Shown piece after piece: positions 9,508 to 18,305 of a stretch of 64,000 nucleotides of DNA. Numbering within the stretch: the stretch's first letter is position 1; every line of letters starts with the position of its first letter. The DNA is from PALSA-911 sp963839645 (lineage in GTDB: Bacteria; Pseudomonadota; Alphaproteobacteria; Acetobacterales; Acetobacteraceae): the NCBI GenBank assembly GCA_963839645.1, contig CAWIVZ010000001.1:806001-870000 (forward strand). The letters are read 5' to 3'. Both the position numbers and the translations under genes were made by a program. The notes below the pieces were generated by a model. It saw only the letters and a program-made list of their open reading frames with translations. It searched no databases and was not told the origin of the DNA.

Positions 9508-10013
9508 CCCAGGCCGCCGATCTGCCCTACCGCCCGAACGTCGGCGCGGTGCTGTTCAACCGCGATGGCCGCGTCCTGGTTGCCCGGCGCGCCAATTTCC
9601 CCAATGCCGAAGGCCCGGCAGGCGGCTGGCAACTGCCGCAAGGCGGCATCGACCCCGAGGAGGATCCCCGCAGCGCGGTGCTGCGCGAACTGGCCGAGGA
9701 AATCGGCACCGACCGGGCCGAAATCATCGGCGAGCATCCCGATTGGCTGTTCTACGACCTGCCCAACCACCTGATCGGCGTCGCCCTGCGCGGCCGCTGG
9801 CGCGGCCAGCGGCAACGCTGGTTCGCGCTGCGCTTCACCGGCACGGACAACGACATCCGGCTGGACGCCGACCCGCACCCCGAATTCGACGCCTGGCGCT
9901 GGGCCGAACTTGCCGAACTCCCCGGTCTCGCGGTGGACTTCAAACGCCCAATCTACGAAATCCTGGCCCACTCCTTCGCACCCTTCGCCGCCTTGGGGCC
10001 TGAGGGGGAGTAG
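9504..10013 (+). CDS. rppH: RNA pyrophosphohydrolase, Nudix family
   Basis: RppH removes pyrophosphate from the 5' end of mRNA, triggering decay, and can also hydrolyse dinucleoside polyphosphates. The 169-residue protein begins YRPNVGAVLFNRDGRVLVA, the usual RppH N-terminus, and has a complete Nudix box, GGIDPEEDPRSAVLREL followed by AEEIGT. The C-terminal FDAWRWAELAELP and VDFKRPIYE blocks match the family. Its ATG overlaps the stop of the deacetylase gene (ATGA). The TAG stop is the start of repeat copy 2. Confidence 0.93.
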   Translation: MTQAADLPYRPNVGAVLFNRDGRVLVARRANFPNAEGPAGGWQLPQGGIDPEEDPRSAVLRELAEEIGTDRAEIIGEHPDWLFYDLPNHLIGVALRGRWRGQRQRWFALRFTGTDNDIRLDADPHPEFDAWRWAELAELPGLAVDFKRPIYEILAHSFAPFAALGPEGE

Positions 10014-10257
10014 GCAAGATTGGGGCTTCGCCCCAAACCCCAGCAGGGCGCTGCCCTGCACCCGTGAGGGGACTCGTCCCCTCAACCCCATGGACGGGTT
10101 TGCTGGGAAAGGGGCATGCCGAAGCCATCGTCGGCTACGTCGGTTATGCCCCCTTTCCAAGCAAACCTATTCAAAAGGGTCCAGGGAACGAGTTCCCTTG
10201 CGGGGTGGAGGGGCAGCGCCCCTCCCGGGGTCTGGGGCGGAGCCCCAGCCTTCCTGC
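10014..10257. repeat. intergenic palindromic repeat, copy 2
   Basis: This copy lies between the convergent genes rppH and the binding-protein gene, abutting the rppH stop on one side and leaving seven bases to the other stop. The ends are inverted (GCAAGATTGGGGCTTCGCCC against GGGGCGGAGCCCCAGCCTTC), and the middle holds GGGTTTGCTGGGAAAGGGG against CCCCCTTTCCAAGCAAACC. The position and hairpins suit a bidirectional terminator. It is in the same orientation as the copies at 19495 and 56849. Confidence 0.85.
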
Positions 10258-10264
10258 CGCCCGC

Positions 10265-11467
10265 TCAGGCGCCCAAAGGCTCGCCGAAGGGGCGCCAGCC
10301 TTTGCCGTCGAAGCGTTGCATGCGCAACTGCTTGATCGCGAAGTAGTCGGTTGGCGTGGTCTTGAAGCGGATGCCGTTGTGGAACATCGGCAGTTGCAGG
10401 TCGAGGTTGGTGGCCTGCTTCATGATGTTTTCCCGCGACAGGTCCTCGCCGCATTGCTTCAGCACCGGGATCAGCGTCTGCGCGGCACAATAGCCATAGA
10501 CGTTGTTGATGTCGGCCAGATCGCCCTGCGGCTGGTATTTCTTCATGAACGCCAGCCAATCCTTGTAGCCGGGATCCTCCGCCCAGTTCGGGTCGGACGG
10601 GTCCTTCATGTAGGCGGCGGTCAGATGGCCGATCGCTTTTTCCGGCCCGGCGGGATTGATGCCGGACGTCACCGAGGAGCCGACATTGGACATGATGTAC
10701 ATCGGCTTCCAGCCAAGATCGTAGGTCTTGCGCACGGCCATGGCCTGGAATTTCGGCACGCAGGAGGCGAAGATCACGTTGGCCCCGGAATCGCGCATCT
10801 GCACGATCTGCGAATCGATCGTCGCGTCGGTCACCTCGTAGCTGACCGCGACCGCGATGCGGTTGGCCTGATCCCCGAGCCCGTCGCGGAAGCCCTTGTG
10901 GTAATCCTTGCCGCTGTCGTCGTTCTGATACAGCACCGCGATCTTGGCGTCGGGTTTGTTCGCCAGCACGTATTTGGCGTAGATCCGGCCCTCGATCAGG
11001 TAGCTGGGCTGCCAGCCGATGGTCCACGGAAAGTTCACGTGGTCGCCGAACTGCGACGCGCCGGAGGCGACGAAGATCTGCGGCACCTTCTTGGCATTCA
11101 GGTATTTCCGCGTCGACATCGCGGTAGGCGTGCCGAGTTGCAGGAAGATCGCCGCGACGTTTTCCTGCTCCACCAGCCGGCGGGTCTGTTCCACCGTGCG
11201 CGGCGGGCTGTAGCCGTCGTCCAGGCTGATGACCTTGATCTTGCGGCCGTTGATGCCGCCCATCTGGTTGATCATGTCGATATAGGCGAGCTGGGCAAAG
11301 CCGATCGGCGCGTAGCTGGAGGCCGGGCCGGAATAGGGTTCGGTCTGGCCGAGCAGGATCTCCTTGTCGGTCACCCCCGGCGCGCTATTGGCCCGCGCGA
11401 TGGCGGGGGTTGCCAATACGCTGGCGGACGCGAGGGCGAGCGCCTTGCGGCGGGTAATCTGGATCAT
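10265..11467 (-). CDS. ABC transporter substrate-binding protein, Leu/Ile/Val type
   Basis: This 400-residue periplasmic binding protein (type I fold, Peripla_BP_6/LivK group) has a twin-arginine-like export signal (ITRRKALALASASVLATPA). The mature part begins PGVTDKEILLGQTEPYSGPA, the typical first strand of this family, and continues with INQMGGINGRKIKVISLDD. Ligands of this group include branched-chain amino acids, amides and aromatic acids; the sequence does not say which. The start has AGGAG at a good distance. No permease or ATPase gene lies nearby, so it must work with components encoded elsewhere or is an orphan. Confidence 0.88.
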   Translation of the reverse strand: MIQITRRKALALASASVLATPAIARANSAPGVTDKEILLGQTEPYSGPASSYAPIGFAQLAYIDMINQMGGINGRKIKVISLDDGYSPPRTVEQTRRLVEQENVAAIFLQLGTPTAMSTRKYLNAKKVPQIFVASGASQFGDHVNFPWTIGWQPSYLIEGRIYAKYVLANKPDAKIAVLYQNDDSGKDYHKGFRDGLGDQANRIAVAVSYEVTDATIDSQIVQMRDSGANVIFASCVPKFQAMAVRKTYDLGWKPMYIMSNVGSSVTSGINPAGPEKAIGHLTAAYMKDPSDPNWAEDPGYKDWLAFMKKYQPQGDLADINNVYGYCAAQTLIPVLKQCGEDLSRENIMKQATNLDLQLPMFHNGIRFKTTPTDYFAIKQLRMQRFDGKGWRPFGEPLGA

Positions 11468-11530
11468 GGACGGGTCGTCTCCTGGATGGCGTTGCCTGGC
11501 GTCGGTCTGGCGCCGACGGCTCAAATCCGA

Positions 11531-11770
11531 TCATGCGCCTGGATCACCAGGACGCAAGCCCACCCCAACAGGAATCAGGGTTTCGCCGGGTTCGTCCGGC
11601 GTGGTCCGCGCGCCGTCCAGTCGCGCGATCCGGCGCTCCTCGGCCCGGCGGTCGTTCTCCTTCTGTGCGCCGGTGCGTCCGTGCCGAGCCCGGTTTTCCG
11701 CCGCCGCTTCCGTCTTCGCGTCGCGCTCGCGCCGCTTCTTCATCTGCCGGAGGTTGACGATCTCGCCCAT
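11531..11770 (-). CDS. DUF4169 family small protein
   Basis: This small, highly charged protein (79 aa) begins MGEIVNLRQMKKRRERDAK and continues ENRARHGRTGAQKENDR, the pattern of the DUF4169 family of short Arg/Lys/Ala-rich helical proteins found in Alphaproteobacteria. The function is unknown. The core of such proteins is about 60 residues, so this one has an extra C-terminal tail. I chose the ATG that gives the family N-terminus; upstream in-frame starts would add unrelated sequence. It is divergent from the dienelactone hydrolase gene. Confidence 0.7.
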   Translation of the reverse strand: MGEIVNLRQMKKRRERDAKTEAAAENRARHGRTGAQKENDRRAEERRIARLDGARTTPDEPGETLIPVGVGLRPGDPGA

Positions 11771-11821
11771 CCCGCCATTCTCCCGCCCGGACATCGTATC
11801 CGCAACCCGGGAGGACTTTGA

Positions 11822-12487
11822 ATGGGCAACACCATCGAACTGACGGCCGCCGACGGCCATAAGTTATCCGCGTATGTCGCGGGCGCCGCCGGCGCCAAGG
11901 CGGGCATCGTGGTCGTGCAGGAGATCTTCGGCGTCAACCACCACATGCGCGACATGGCCGACCGCTTCGCCGCCGCCGGCTATGCGGTGTGCGCCCCGGC
12001 GCTGTTCGACCGCGTGAAGCCCGGCGTGGAACTGGGCTACACCCAGGACGACGTCTCCGCCGGCCGCGACCTGCGCATGAAGCTCAGCGACGCGCAGGTG
12101 ATGGCCGACATCGAGGCCGCCGCCAGGCACCTCGGCGGCAAGAAGCTCGGCATCGTCGGCTACTGCTTCGGCGGCACCGTCGCCTGGTGGGGCGCGACCC
12201 GCTCCAAATCCTTCGCCGCCTCGTCCGCCTGGTATGGCGGCGGCGTCGCCGGCACCAAGGACGAGCATCCGAACTGCCCGACGCAGATGCATTTCGGCGA
12301 GACCGACGCCTCGATCCCGATGACGGACGTGGACGCGGTGCGCGCGGCCCAGCCGAAGACGGACATTTACGTCTACAAGGGTGCCGGCCACGGCTTCGGC
12401 TGCGACGAGCGCGGCAGCTATTCGAAGCCCGATTACGATCTGGCCCAGGAGCGCACCTTGGCGTTCTTCGCCAAGCACCTGGGGTAG
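11822..12487 (+). CDS. dienelactone hydrolase family protein
   Basis: This 221-residue cytosolic alpha/beta hydrolase resembles carboxymethylenebutenolidase. The nucleophile is the cysteine in GIVGYCFGGTVAWWG, the activating Glu is in VVVQEIFGVNHHMRD, and the C-terminal His is in YKGAGHGFGCDERGSY; the Asp is probably in HFGETDASIP. These are the Cys-His-Asp triad positions of the family. The true substrate may not be a dienelactone, since no aromatic-degradation genes are adjacent. A strong GGGAGG lies seven bases before the ATG. The end of the gene is a TAG that begins a short repeat/terminator. Confidence 0.88.
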   Translation: MGNTIELTAADGHKLSAYVAGAAGAKAGIVVVQEIFGVNHHMRDMADRFAAAGYAVCAPALFDRVKPGVELGYTQDDVSAGRDLRMKLSDAQVMADIEAAARHLGGKKLGIVGYCFGGTVAWWGATRSKSFAASSAWYGGGVAGTKDEHPNCPTQMHFGETDASIPMTDVDAVRAAQPKTDIYVYKGAGHGFGCDERGSYSKPDYDLAQERTLAFFAKHLG

Positions 12488-12520
12488 CAAGCAAGGCGAG
12501 GGGGCTCTGCCCCCTCGACC
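12488..12520. terminator. GC hairpin between convergent genes
   Basis: Directly after the stop codon is GCAAGGCGAGGGGGCTCTGC and its continuation. It contains a perfect 9-bp stem (CGAGGGGGC at 12497-12505 and GCCCCCTCG at 12509-12517) with a three-base loop. The leading CAAGCAAGG matches the ends of the longer repeats in this window, so this looks like a short relative of that family. It lies between two convergent genes and could stop transcription from either side. Confidence 0.6.
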
Positions 12521-12614
12521 CCCGCCAGAGGCTCGCCTCTCAGTTCCCGGTCAGGCCCGACCTGCAGCGTGCGCGCCGAGGCGCTTGCGGCCAGCGACCA
12601 TCGGCCGGCCGGTA

Positions 12615-14021
12615 TCACGACTCGGCAAATGGGTTCTTCGTACCGCGCAGCTGCAGCCGGATCGGCGTTCCCGGCAGGTCGAAGGTCTCCCGCAGCGAAT
12701 TCACCAGATAGCGCTGGTAATCCTCCGGCATCTGCTCGGCGCGGGTGCCGAAGGCGACGAAGGTGGGCGGGCGCGCCTTGGCCTGGGTGATGTAGCGCAG
12801 CTTCAGCCGCCGCCCCTGCACCAGCGGCGCCTGATGGCGGGCGAGCGCGCTCTCGAACCAGCGGTTCAACTCACCGGTGGGAATGCGGGTGTTCCAGGTC
12901 GCGTAGACCTTCCAGATCGCCGGCATCAATTTGTCGATGCTGGCGCCGGTCAGGGCCGAGAAGGTGACGACCGGAATGCCCTTCATCTGCGCCAGCGAGG
13001 TCTCCAGCCGGTCCGACACCGCCTTGCGGGTGGCGTTGCGGTCCACCACGGCATCCCATTTGTTCAGCGCGATGACGCAGGCCCGGCCCTCGCGCTCGAT
13101 CAGCTTGGCGATCTGCAGATCCTGGTCGTGCAGGCCGAGCACCGCATCGATGGTCAGCACGACCACCTCGGCCATCTTCAGCGCCTCCAGCGAGGCGCTG
13201 ACCGACATCTTCTCCAGCGGCGCCTCGATCCGCGCGCGCCGGCGCAGCCCGGCGGTGTCCACCAGCTCGATCCGGCGGCCCTGCGCATCGGTCAGGATCG
13301 AGGCGACGGCGTCGCGGGTCAGGCCGGGTTCCGGCCCGGTGATCATCCGCTCCTCGCCGAGCAGCCGGTTCAGCAGGGTGGATTTGCCGGCGTTCGGCCG
13401 GCCGACGATGGCCAGCTTCAACGGCCGGTCGGGCGCGCCCGCTTCTTCCTCCGCAACCGCGGTCTCGGGCGGCAGCCGGTCGGCGATCTCCATCATCAGC
13501 TGGGAGATGCCCTCGCCGTGCTCGGCCGAAATGGCGAGCGGCGAGCCCAGGCCGAGGGCATAGGCATCCAGGACGGAAGAGTTGGCGGCGCGGCCCTCCA
13601 CCTTGTTGGCGACCAGCAGCACCTTGCGGTTCTGCCGGCGCAGCCATGCGGCGAAATGCGCGTCGGCGGGGGTGACGCCGTCGCGCGCGTCGATCACGAA
13701 CACCACGAGGTCGGCGATGTTCACCGCCGCGGCCGAGGACGCGCGCATGCGCCCCGACAGCGTGTCGGGGGCTGATTCCTCCAGCCCCGCCGTGTCGATC
13801 AGCCGTACCTGCCGCCCGCGCAGCATCGCCTCGGCTTCCTTGCGGTCGCGCGTTACTCCCGGCGTGTCGGCGACCAGCGCCGCCCGCTTGCCGGCCAGGC
13901 GGTTGAACAGCGTCGATTTGCCGACATTCGGCCGCCCCGCGATCACGACGACCGGCAGCACCGGAGCATCATGGACAGGGAAATCGTCGTCGCCGTCCAG
14001 CGGGGGATCGATCCGGCTCAC
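12615..14021 (-). CDS. der: ribosome biogenesis GTPase Der
   Basis: Der (EngA) is an essential GTPase with two G domains in tandem that helps assemble the 50S subunit. Domain 1 has AGRPNVGKSTLFNRL, DTPG and NKVE; domain 2 (from about residue 200) has VGRPNAGKSTLLNRLLG, DTAGLRRRA and NKWD. The C-terminal KH-like domain ends with RLQLRGTKNPF. The length (468 aa) is normal. The start is a GTG that overlaps the bamB stop (GTGA), which implies translational coupling in the operon YfgM-like/bamB/der, the same order as in E. coli. Confidence 0.95.
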   Translation of the reverse strand: MSRIDPPLDGDDDFPVHDAPVLPVVVIAGRPNVGKSTLFNRLAGKRAALVADTPGVTRDRKEAEAMLRGRQVRLIDTAGLEESAPDTLSGRMRASSAAAVNIADLVVFVIDARDGVTPADAHFAAWLRRQNRKVLLVANKVEGRAANSSVLDAYALGLGSPLAISAEHGEGISQLMMEIADRLPPETAVAEEEAGAPDRPLKLAIVGRPNAGKSTLLNRLLGEERMITGPEPGLTRDAVASILTDAQGRRIELVDTAGLRRRARIEAPLEKMSVSASLEALKMAEVVVLTIDAVLGLHDQDLQIAKLIEREGRACVIALNKWDAVVDRNATRKAVSDRLETSLAQMKGIPVVTFSALTGASIDKLMPAIWKVYATWNTRIPTGELNRWFESALARHQAPLVQGRRLKLRYITQAKARPPTFVAFGTRAEQMPEDYQRYLVNSLRETFDLPGTPIRLQLRGTKNPFAES

Positions 14022-15406
14022 CTCAGCGCCGTCAGGCTGCCGTCGTCGGTGACCACGAACAGCGTGCCGTCGGCCACCACCGGCCCGAGAGAGGCGGCGC
14101 CGGACAGGTCCTGCCGGCCGAGGATTTCACCGGTATAGGGGCTGACCGACAGCGCCTGACTGTTGTTTCCGGCGACGATCAGCCTGTCGCCGACCAGCAC
14201 CGGGCCGAACCAGTGGATCGGGCCGCGCTGCTTTTCCTCATTTTCGAATTTCGGCAGATCGGCCACCCAGGCGGGGCGGCCGTCGGCGCGGCCGAGGGCG
14301 GTGAGTTGCGCACCGGTCGCAACGACGAACATCCAGTCCCCGGCGATCCAAGGATTGTCGCTGCCGCCGATCTCGCGCTCCCACAGCCGCCGGCCGGATC
14401 GCAGGTCGATGCTCAGGCACAGCCCGCCGAGGCCGATGGCATACACCCGGCTGTTGGCGATGACCGGCAGGGCGCGAATGGCGGAAAGCTCGGTGATGGA
14501 GCTTTCCCCCGCCGCCGCCAGGCTGTCGGTCCAGGCCACGCTGCCGGAATCGGCGCGCAGCGTGGCAAGCTCGCCCGAGCCGAAGCCGGCGACCACCAGC
14601 CCGTCGGCATAGGCCGGCGCCGGCTGGCCGAGCAGCGACGTGATGGCGGACGGCGCGTGGTACGACCAGATCTGATGCCCGTCGTTGATGTCGAGCGCCA
14701 GCAGCCGGTCGTCGAAGGTGACGTAGAAAATCCGCCCTTCGGCGATGGTCGGCGCCGAACGGGCGGGCGTGCCGGTGTTGACCCGCCAGCGCAATTTGCC
14801 GGTGGCCGCGTCGATCGCCAGGACGTCGGCCAGCCCGTTGACGGCATACAGCACGCCCTGGTCCACGCTCATGCCGCCGCCGATATTGGTGCTGTCGTCA
14901 TCCTCGCCACGGGTCTCCAGACGCCATTTGCGAGCGCCGGAAGCGGCATCGAAGGCGGTGATGACCGCCCCGGAATCCATCGCGAACACCACCCCGCCAT
15001 CCACGACCGGCTGGGCCAGGATCTTGCGGCGATAGCCGCCGCCGGAGCCGATGGACGCGCTCCAGGCTTCCGTCAGGCGGTCGGCGGCGGCCAGATGGCC
15101 GGTCATGTGGGCAGGATTGCCGCCTGGCGTCGGCCAGTTGGCGTTTCGCACGGCCGGCGGCAGCACCACCTTGCGCGCGGTCGCCTCGCCGGCGTCCAGG
15201 GCGTTGCTGCTGGCGACGATCGACACGCGCTGGCCGGGCAGGGGGACTTTCTTGGCGCCGAACCAGTCGTCGTACAGGCTGCAGCCGGACAGCAGGGCGA
15301 GCGGGCCGAGCAGCGCGGCCCGGCGCGACAATCGCAGGGCCAGGGACCGGGAAGCGGCGGGGGAGCCGGACGCGGCGAGGATGTCGGACGGGGTCTTGCG
15401 GTTCAT
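14018..15406 (-). CDS. bamB: outer membrane protein assembly factor BamB, PQQ-like beta-propeller lipoprotein
   Basis: BamB is the beta-propeller lipoprotein of the BAM complex that inserts outer-membrane proteins. The N-terminus has a basic region and lipobox (LSRRAALLGPLALLSGC), so the mature protein starts at that Cys. The rest (462 aa in all) consists of repeated PQQ-type blades such as VFAMDSGAVITAFDAASGAR, LAIDAATGKLRWRVNTG and LSIDLRSGRRLWEREIGG. The start gives the signal peptide directly after MNRKTPSD. It lies four bases after the YfgM-like gene and overlaps der. The neighbourhood supports BamB rather than a PQQ dehydrogenase. Confidence 0.92.
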   Translation of the reverse strand: MNRKTPSDILAASGSPAASRSLALRLSRRAALLGPLALLSGCSLYDDWFGAKKVPLPGQRVSIVASSNALDAGEATARKVVLPPAVRNANWPTPGGNPAHMTGHLAAADRLTEAWSASIGSGGGYRRKILAQPVVDGGVVFAMDSGAVITAFDAASGARKWRLETRGEDDDSTNIGGGMSVDQGVLYAVNGLADVLAIDAATGKLRWRVNTGTPARSAPTIAEGRIFYVTFDDRLLALDINDGHQIWSYHAPSAITSLLGQPAPAYADGLVVAGFGSGELATLRADSGSVAWTDSLAAAGESSITELSAIRALPVIANSRVYAIGLGGLCLSIDLRSGRRLWEREIGGSDNPWIAGDWMFVVATGAQLTALGRADGRPAWVADLPKFENEEKQRGPIHWFGPVLVGDRLIVAGNNSQALSVSPYTGEILGRQDLSGAASLGPVVADGTLFVVTDDGSLTALR

Positions 15407-15410
15407 CGGT

Positions 15411-16127
15411 TCATCCACCCACCGGGCCAGGAAGGGATCCGCCGAGACGGACCAGCAGAGCACCGGAGCGGTTGCGCACGCCGATCGGGGCGGCCATGTC
15501 CCGGGCCAGGCGGCCCAGTGTTTCCTTCGCGGTGTCCACCTGCCCCTGGCGGATGTCGAGCAGGGCCAGCTGTTCCTGGGCCATCGCGTGCCACGGACTG
15601 TCGCTGGCCGTCAGCGGTTTCAGCCGGGCCGCAAGCTGCGCGGCGTCGCCGGTGTCGACCTGGCGCATGACGGCAATCAGGTTGGCAAGATCGCGCAGCA
15701 GCGGATCCACCGAGGAATCGCCGGCAACCTGGTCCCAGATCAGCACGGCGCCGGGCAGATCGCCGGCATCCGCCTTCAGCCCGGCTTCGCGCAGCCTGGC
15801 CAGCGCCCGGTAGCCGGCGGGCGCATCGGCGGCGACCGCGGCAAAGCCGGCGATCGCCTGCGCGCGCTTCGCGGCCGTGGCGGCGTCGTTCGGCGCGGAG
15901 AGGCCGGGCGTAGGCGCCAGATTGTCGGCGATGCGCATGGCGGCCAGGAACTTGCCGGCGGCGGCCTGGTCCTGGCGGCCCTGCCACCATTGCCAGCCCT
16001 GCCAGCCCGCGACGCCGAGCACCACCGCGAAAGCGGCGGCCAGGATCAGGCCGCCATAGCGCTTCAGGACCGCCTGCGCCTTCTCGGCGCGCAGTTCTTC
16101 ATCGACCTCGTCGAAGATATCGACCAC
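15411..16127 (-). CDS. YfgM-like tetratricopeptide-anchor protein
   Basis: This 238-residue inner-membrane protein has a cytoplasmic N-terminus (VDIFDEVDEELRAEKAQ), one transmembrane segment (YGGLILAAAFAVVLGVAGW) and a periplasmic helical TPR-like domain. It belongs to the YfgM/TPR_21 group, which in E. coli associates with the chaperone PpiD and the translocon. The location directly upstream of bamB and der, as in E. coli, supports this. The C-terminal tail (IGVRNRSGALLVRLGG) is Gly/Pro-rich at the very end. I see no obvious promoter in the 190 bases upstream. Confidence 0.85.
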   Translation of the reverse strand: MVDIFDEVDEELRAEKAQAVLKRYGGLILAAAFAVVLGVAGWQGWQWWQGRQDQAAAGKFLAAMRIADNLAPTPGLSAPNDAATAAKRAQAIAGFAAVAADAPAGYRALARLREAGLKADAGDLPGAVLIWDQVAGDSSVDPLLRDLANLIAVMRQVDTGDAAQLAARLKPLTASDSPWHAMAQEQLALLDIRQGQVDTAKETLGRLARDMAAPIGVRNRSGALLVRLGGSLPGPVGG

Positions 16128-16350
16128 GTATTCTCCTGCCAGGCCTGGCGGTTGCAGTTTCTTCCGCTGGTGCGGATGGCGAACGCGGCTGGTGCACCAT
16201 CGGGCACGCCGTCACGCGCCGGACCATAGCGACGGCATGGCCTTCGGGCAAACCATACGCAAAGCCCGCCCCAGGAACGCCCCTGTTAAGCGCCCCCGCT
16301 AAACGCCCACGCTAAACGTATGGTTCATGTTTGCGGCGCATACCGGAACG

Positions 16351-16779
16351 ATGATGTGTCCGATCCGGCCCAAATTGCGGCGGCTGGCGGGACCGGGGCC
16401 CATTCTGGCGGGCCTGCTCCTGCTGACATCCTGTGCGCCCGGGCCATGGCCGCCGCCCTGGGTGGAACCGGCCGCCGCCCTGGCGGCCGCGGATGTCACG
16501 TCGATCGCGGTCCTGCATCGCGGCATCGTCGACACGCTGGTCTCCGCCGTCAGCGGCCGGGATTGCTCGATCGTCCATCTGGATCGCGGCCAGAGCTACT
16601 GCCGCGCGCAGGAGCCGCCGCCCCTGCCGCCGCCCTATTGCACGCGCAGCCTGGGGACGGTGGATTGCTGGACCAATCCGCAAGCCCTGGTCAATCTGCC
16701 GCCACAGGTGGCCGACGGTCCGGGGACCCTCACTCCGGCGCAGGAAGCCGACCGCACGCAGCGCTGGCCGCCGATCTAG
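16351..16779 (+). CDS. small Cys-containing lipoprotein of unknown function
   Basis: The protein has a lipoprotein signal (LRRLAGPGPILAGLLLLTSC), so the mature form would start at Cys about 27. The mature part contains HRGIVDTLVSAVSGRDCS, YCRAQEPPPLPPPYCTRSL and DCWTNPQALVNLPPQVADG, with four cysteines that could form disulfides in the periplasm and a Pro-rich middle. I recognise no named family and assign no function. The start is uncertain: ATGs at 16327, 16351 and 16354 share the frame, and the last two give the cleanest signal peptide. It is divergent from the YfgM-like gene. Confidence 0.6.
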   Translation: MMCPIRPKLRRLAGPGPILAGLLLLTSCAPGPWPPPWVEPAAALAAADVTSIAVLHRGIVDTLVSAVSGRDCSIVHLDRGQSYCRAQEPPPLPPPYCTRSLGTVDCWTNPQALVNLPPQVADGPGTLTPAQEADRTQRWPPI

Positions 16780-16964
16780 CGCCCCAATGTCGGGCAGCCG
16801 GCAGCGGCTATCGCCATCCTCCCCGGATTCGGCACACAATCGCCAAAGCCTGGTGCCGAGACAGCAAAATGCCGATTGCCCACTCAACCAGCGGCCAGCC
16901 CGCTGGGAGGAACGCCCATGACCGTACCGGATCTGGTCCTGGCGAAACCGGGTGGGGCCGCAGC

Positions 16965-18237
16965 ATGACCCGCGGCGCCAGGCTCACCGTGGCGATCACC
17001 GCGGGATTTGCTTTTCTCGGCCTGGCCATTTTCGGCTGGGCCGTCGCCCGACAGGCGGTCTGCGAGCCGATCCTCGACATGATCCCGGTTCTGGCCGACT
17101 GGCTGCGACAGTCCGAACGGGCTGCTGGGAACCCTCTGGCACCCGCTCAACGAGCACCATCTGGTTTGGATGCGATTGCTGACCCCGGCCGACTTTGTCC
17201 TGACCGGTGGCCGGCCATGGCTCAGCGGGACGATTTCGGTGGGGCTGCTGGCCTGCCTGGCGGGCGTTCCCGCCCGCGCGTTGCTGCGGACCGTCTTGCC
17301 CTCGCAGGTCCGCTGGGTCGGGGTCGCCGTACTGGTTCTGCTGGTATTCGGGGCGCCCGCGGCCGAGGCAACCGCCATCGTGATCAATGGCGTGTACCCG
17401 CAGGCGGCCGGATTTGCCATGCTGAGCCTGGGGTTTGCGGCAACCGGGAAATGGCGCCTGGCCTTCGCGATCGCCGTGGCAGCGGCGCTGGGCAACGGCG
17501 TCGGGCTGGTGCTGTTCCTGATCCTGCCTTGGCAAGCGTGGCGTGCCGGCGCATCGCCGGCGGCTGCGGGGCGCAAGCCCGGCTTGACCGTATGGGTGCT
17601 GGCGCTGGCGGGGCTGGCATTCGTTCTGCTGTATCTGTGGGGCGTGCCGGCCCAGCCGCACAAGCTGCCCCAGCCGGGCGTCGCCGTGCGCTACGCGGCG
17701 GCGATGCTCGGCCTGCCGTTGTCCCATTCCAGCGGCTTCGGCTGGCTTGGGACCGGATTGGGCGGATTGCTGGGGTTGCTCGGGCTTGGCGCCCTGGCGC
17801 GCCGGCCCGGCACCGAGCTGGAGCGTCTGGCCCAGGGCGGAATTCTGTTCGGCCTGGGGGCGGCGGCATTGGGGGCCCTGGGTCGAACCGACATAGCCGG
17901 GGGCCTGCCGGCGGTGCGCTACGCCGCTTTGGTGCTGCCGCTGCAGATCGGGCTGCTCTGCCTGGCGCTGCCCGCGGCGCTGCGACGGATGCGGCCGCTG
18001 CCCGTGACCCTCCTGCTCCTGCTGCTGGGGATCGGCCTGTGCGGCATGTCGGCCCTCGCGGCCCGCGCCACGGTGTCGGCCCTGGCCGGCTCGCGCGCCG
18101 CGGTGGCGCGTTTCGCTGCCGGAGAGCGCGATCCGTCACTCGAGCCCTATGTCTATCCCGACCTCGCGGAAGCCGCTCGGGTCTGGACAGAGCTGGCGGC
18201 ACGCGGCTTGCCGGTCTGCCGGCAGACCCAACGCTGA
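16965..18237 (+). pseudogene. polytopic membrane protein of unknown function, one frameshift
   Basis: The gene reads as a membrane protein of about 420 residues with roughly nine to ten hydrophobic segments. The first part (MTRGARLTVAITAGFAFLGL, then an extracytoplasmic stretch ending DMIPVLADWL) and the main part (from GLLGTLWHPLNEHHLVWMRL onward) are in different frames; one extra base near 17115 explains this. The NEHH-x5-R motif after the first loop resembles the NEHR motif of uncharacterised membrane proteins, some of them near glycosyltransferases, but I would not name a reaction. The C-terminus is soluble (PSLEPYVYPDLAEAARVW). The nitroreductase gene follows after 68 bases. Confidence 0.6.
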
Positions 18238-18305
18238 GCGGGCGGCTCTTTGAGAGAACGGCCAGGCGTGCCTATCCTGCCGCGGACAAGAACCGGGAGG
18301 GTGAC

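Noticed and set aside
8337..10013. A single long frame looks like a fusion of deacetylase and RppH.
   Set aside because: An extra base near 9450 creates the fusion. Without it the deacetylase ends with a normal C-terminus and its stop overlaps the RppH start codon.
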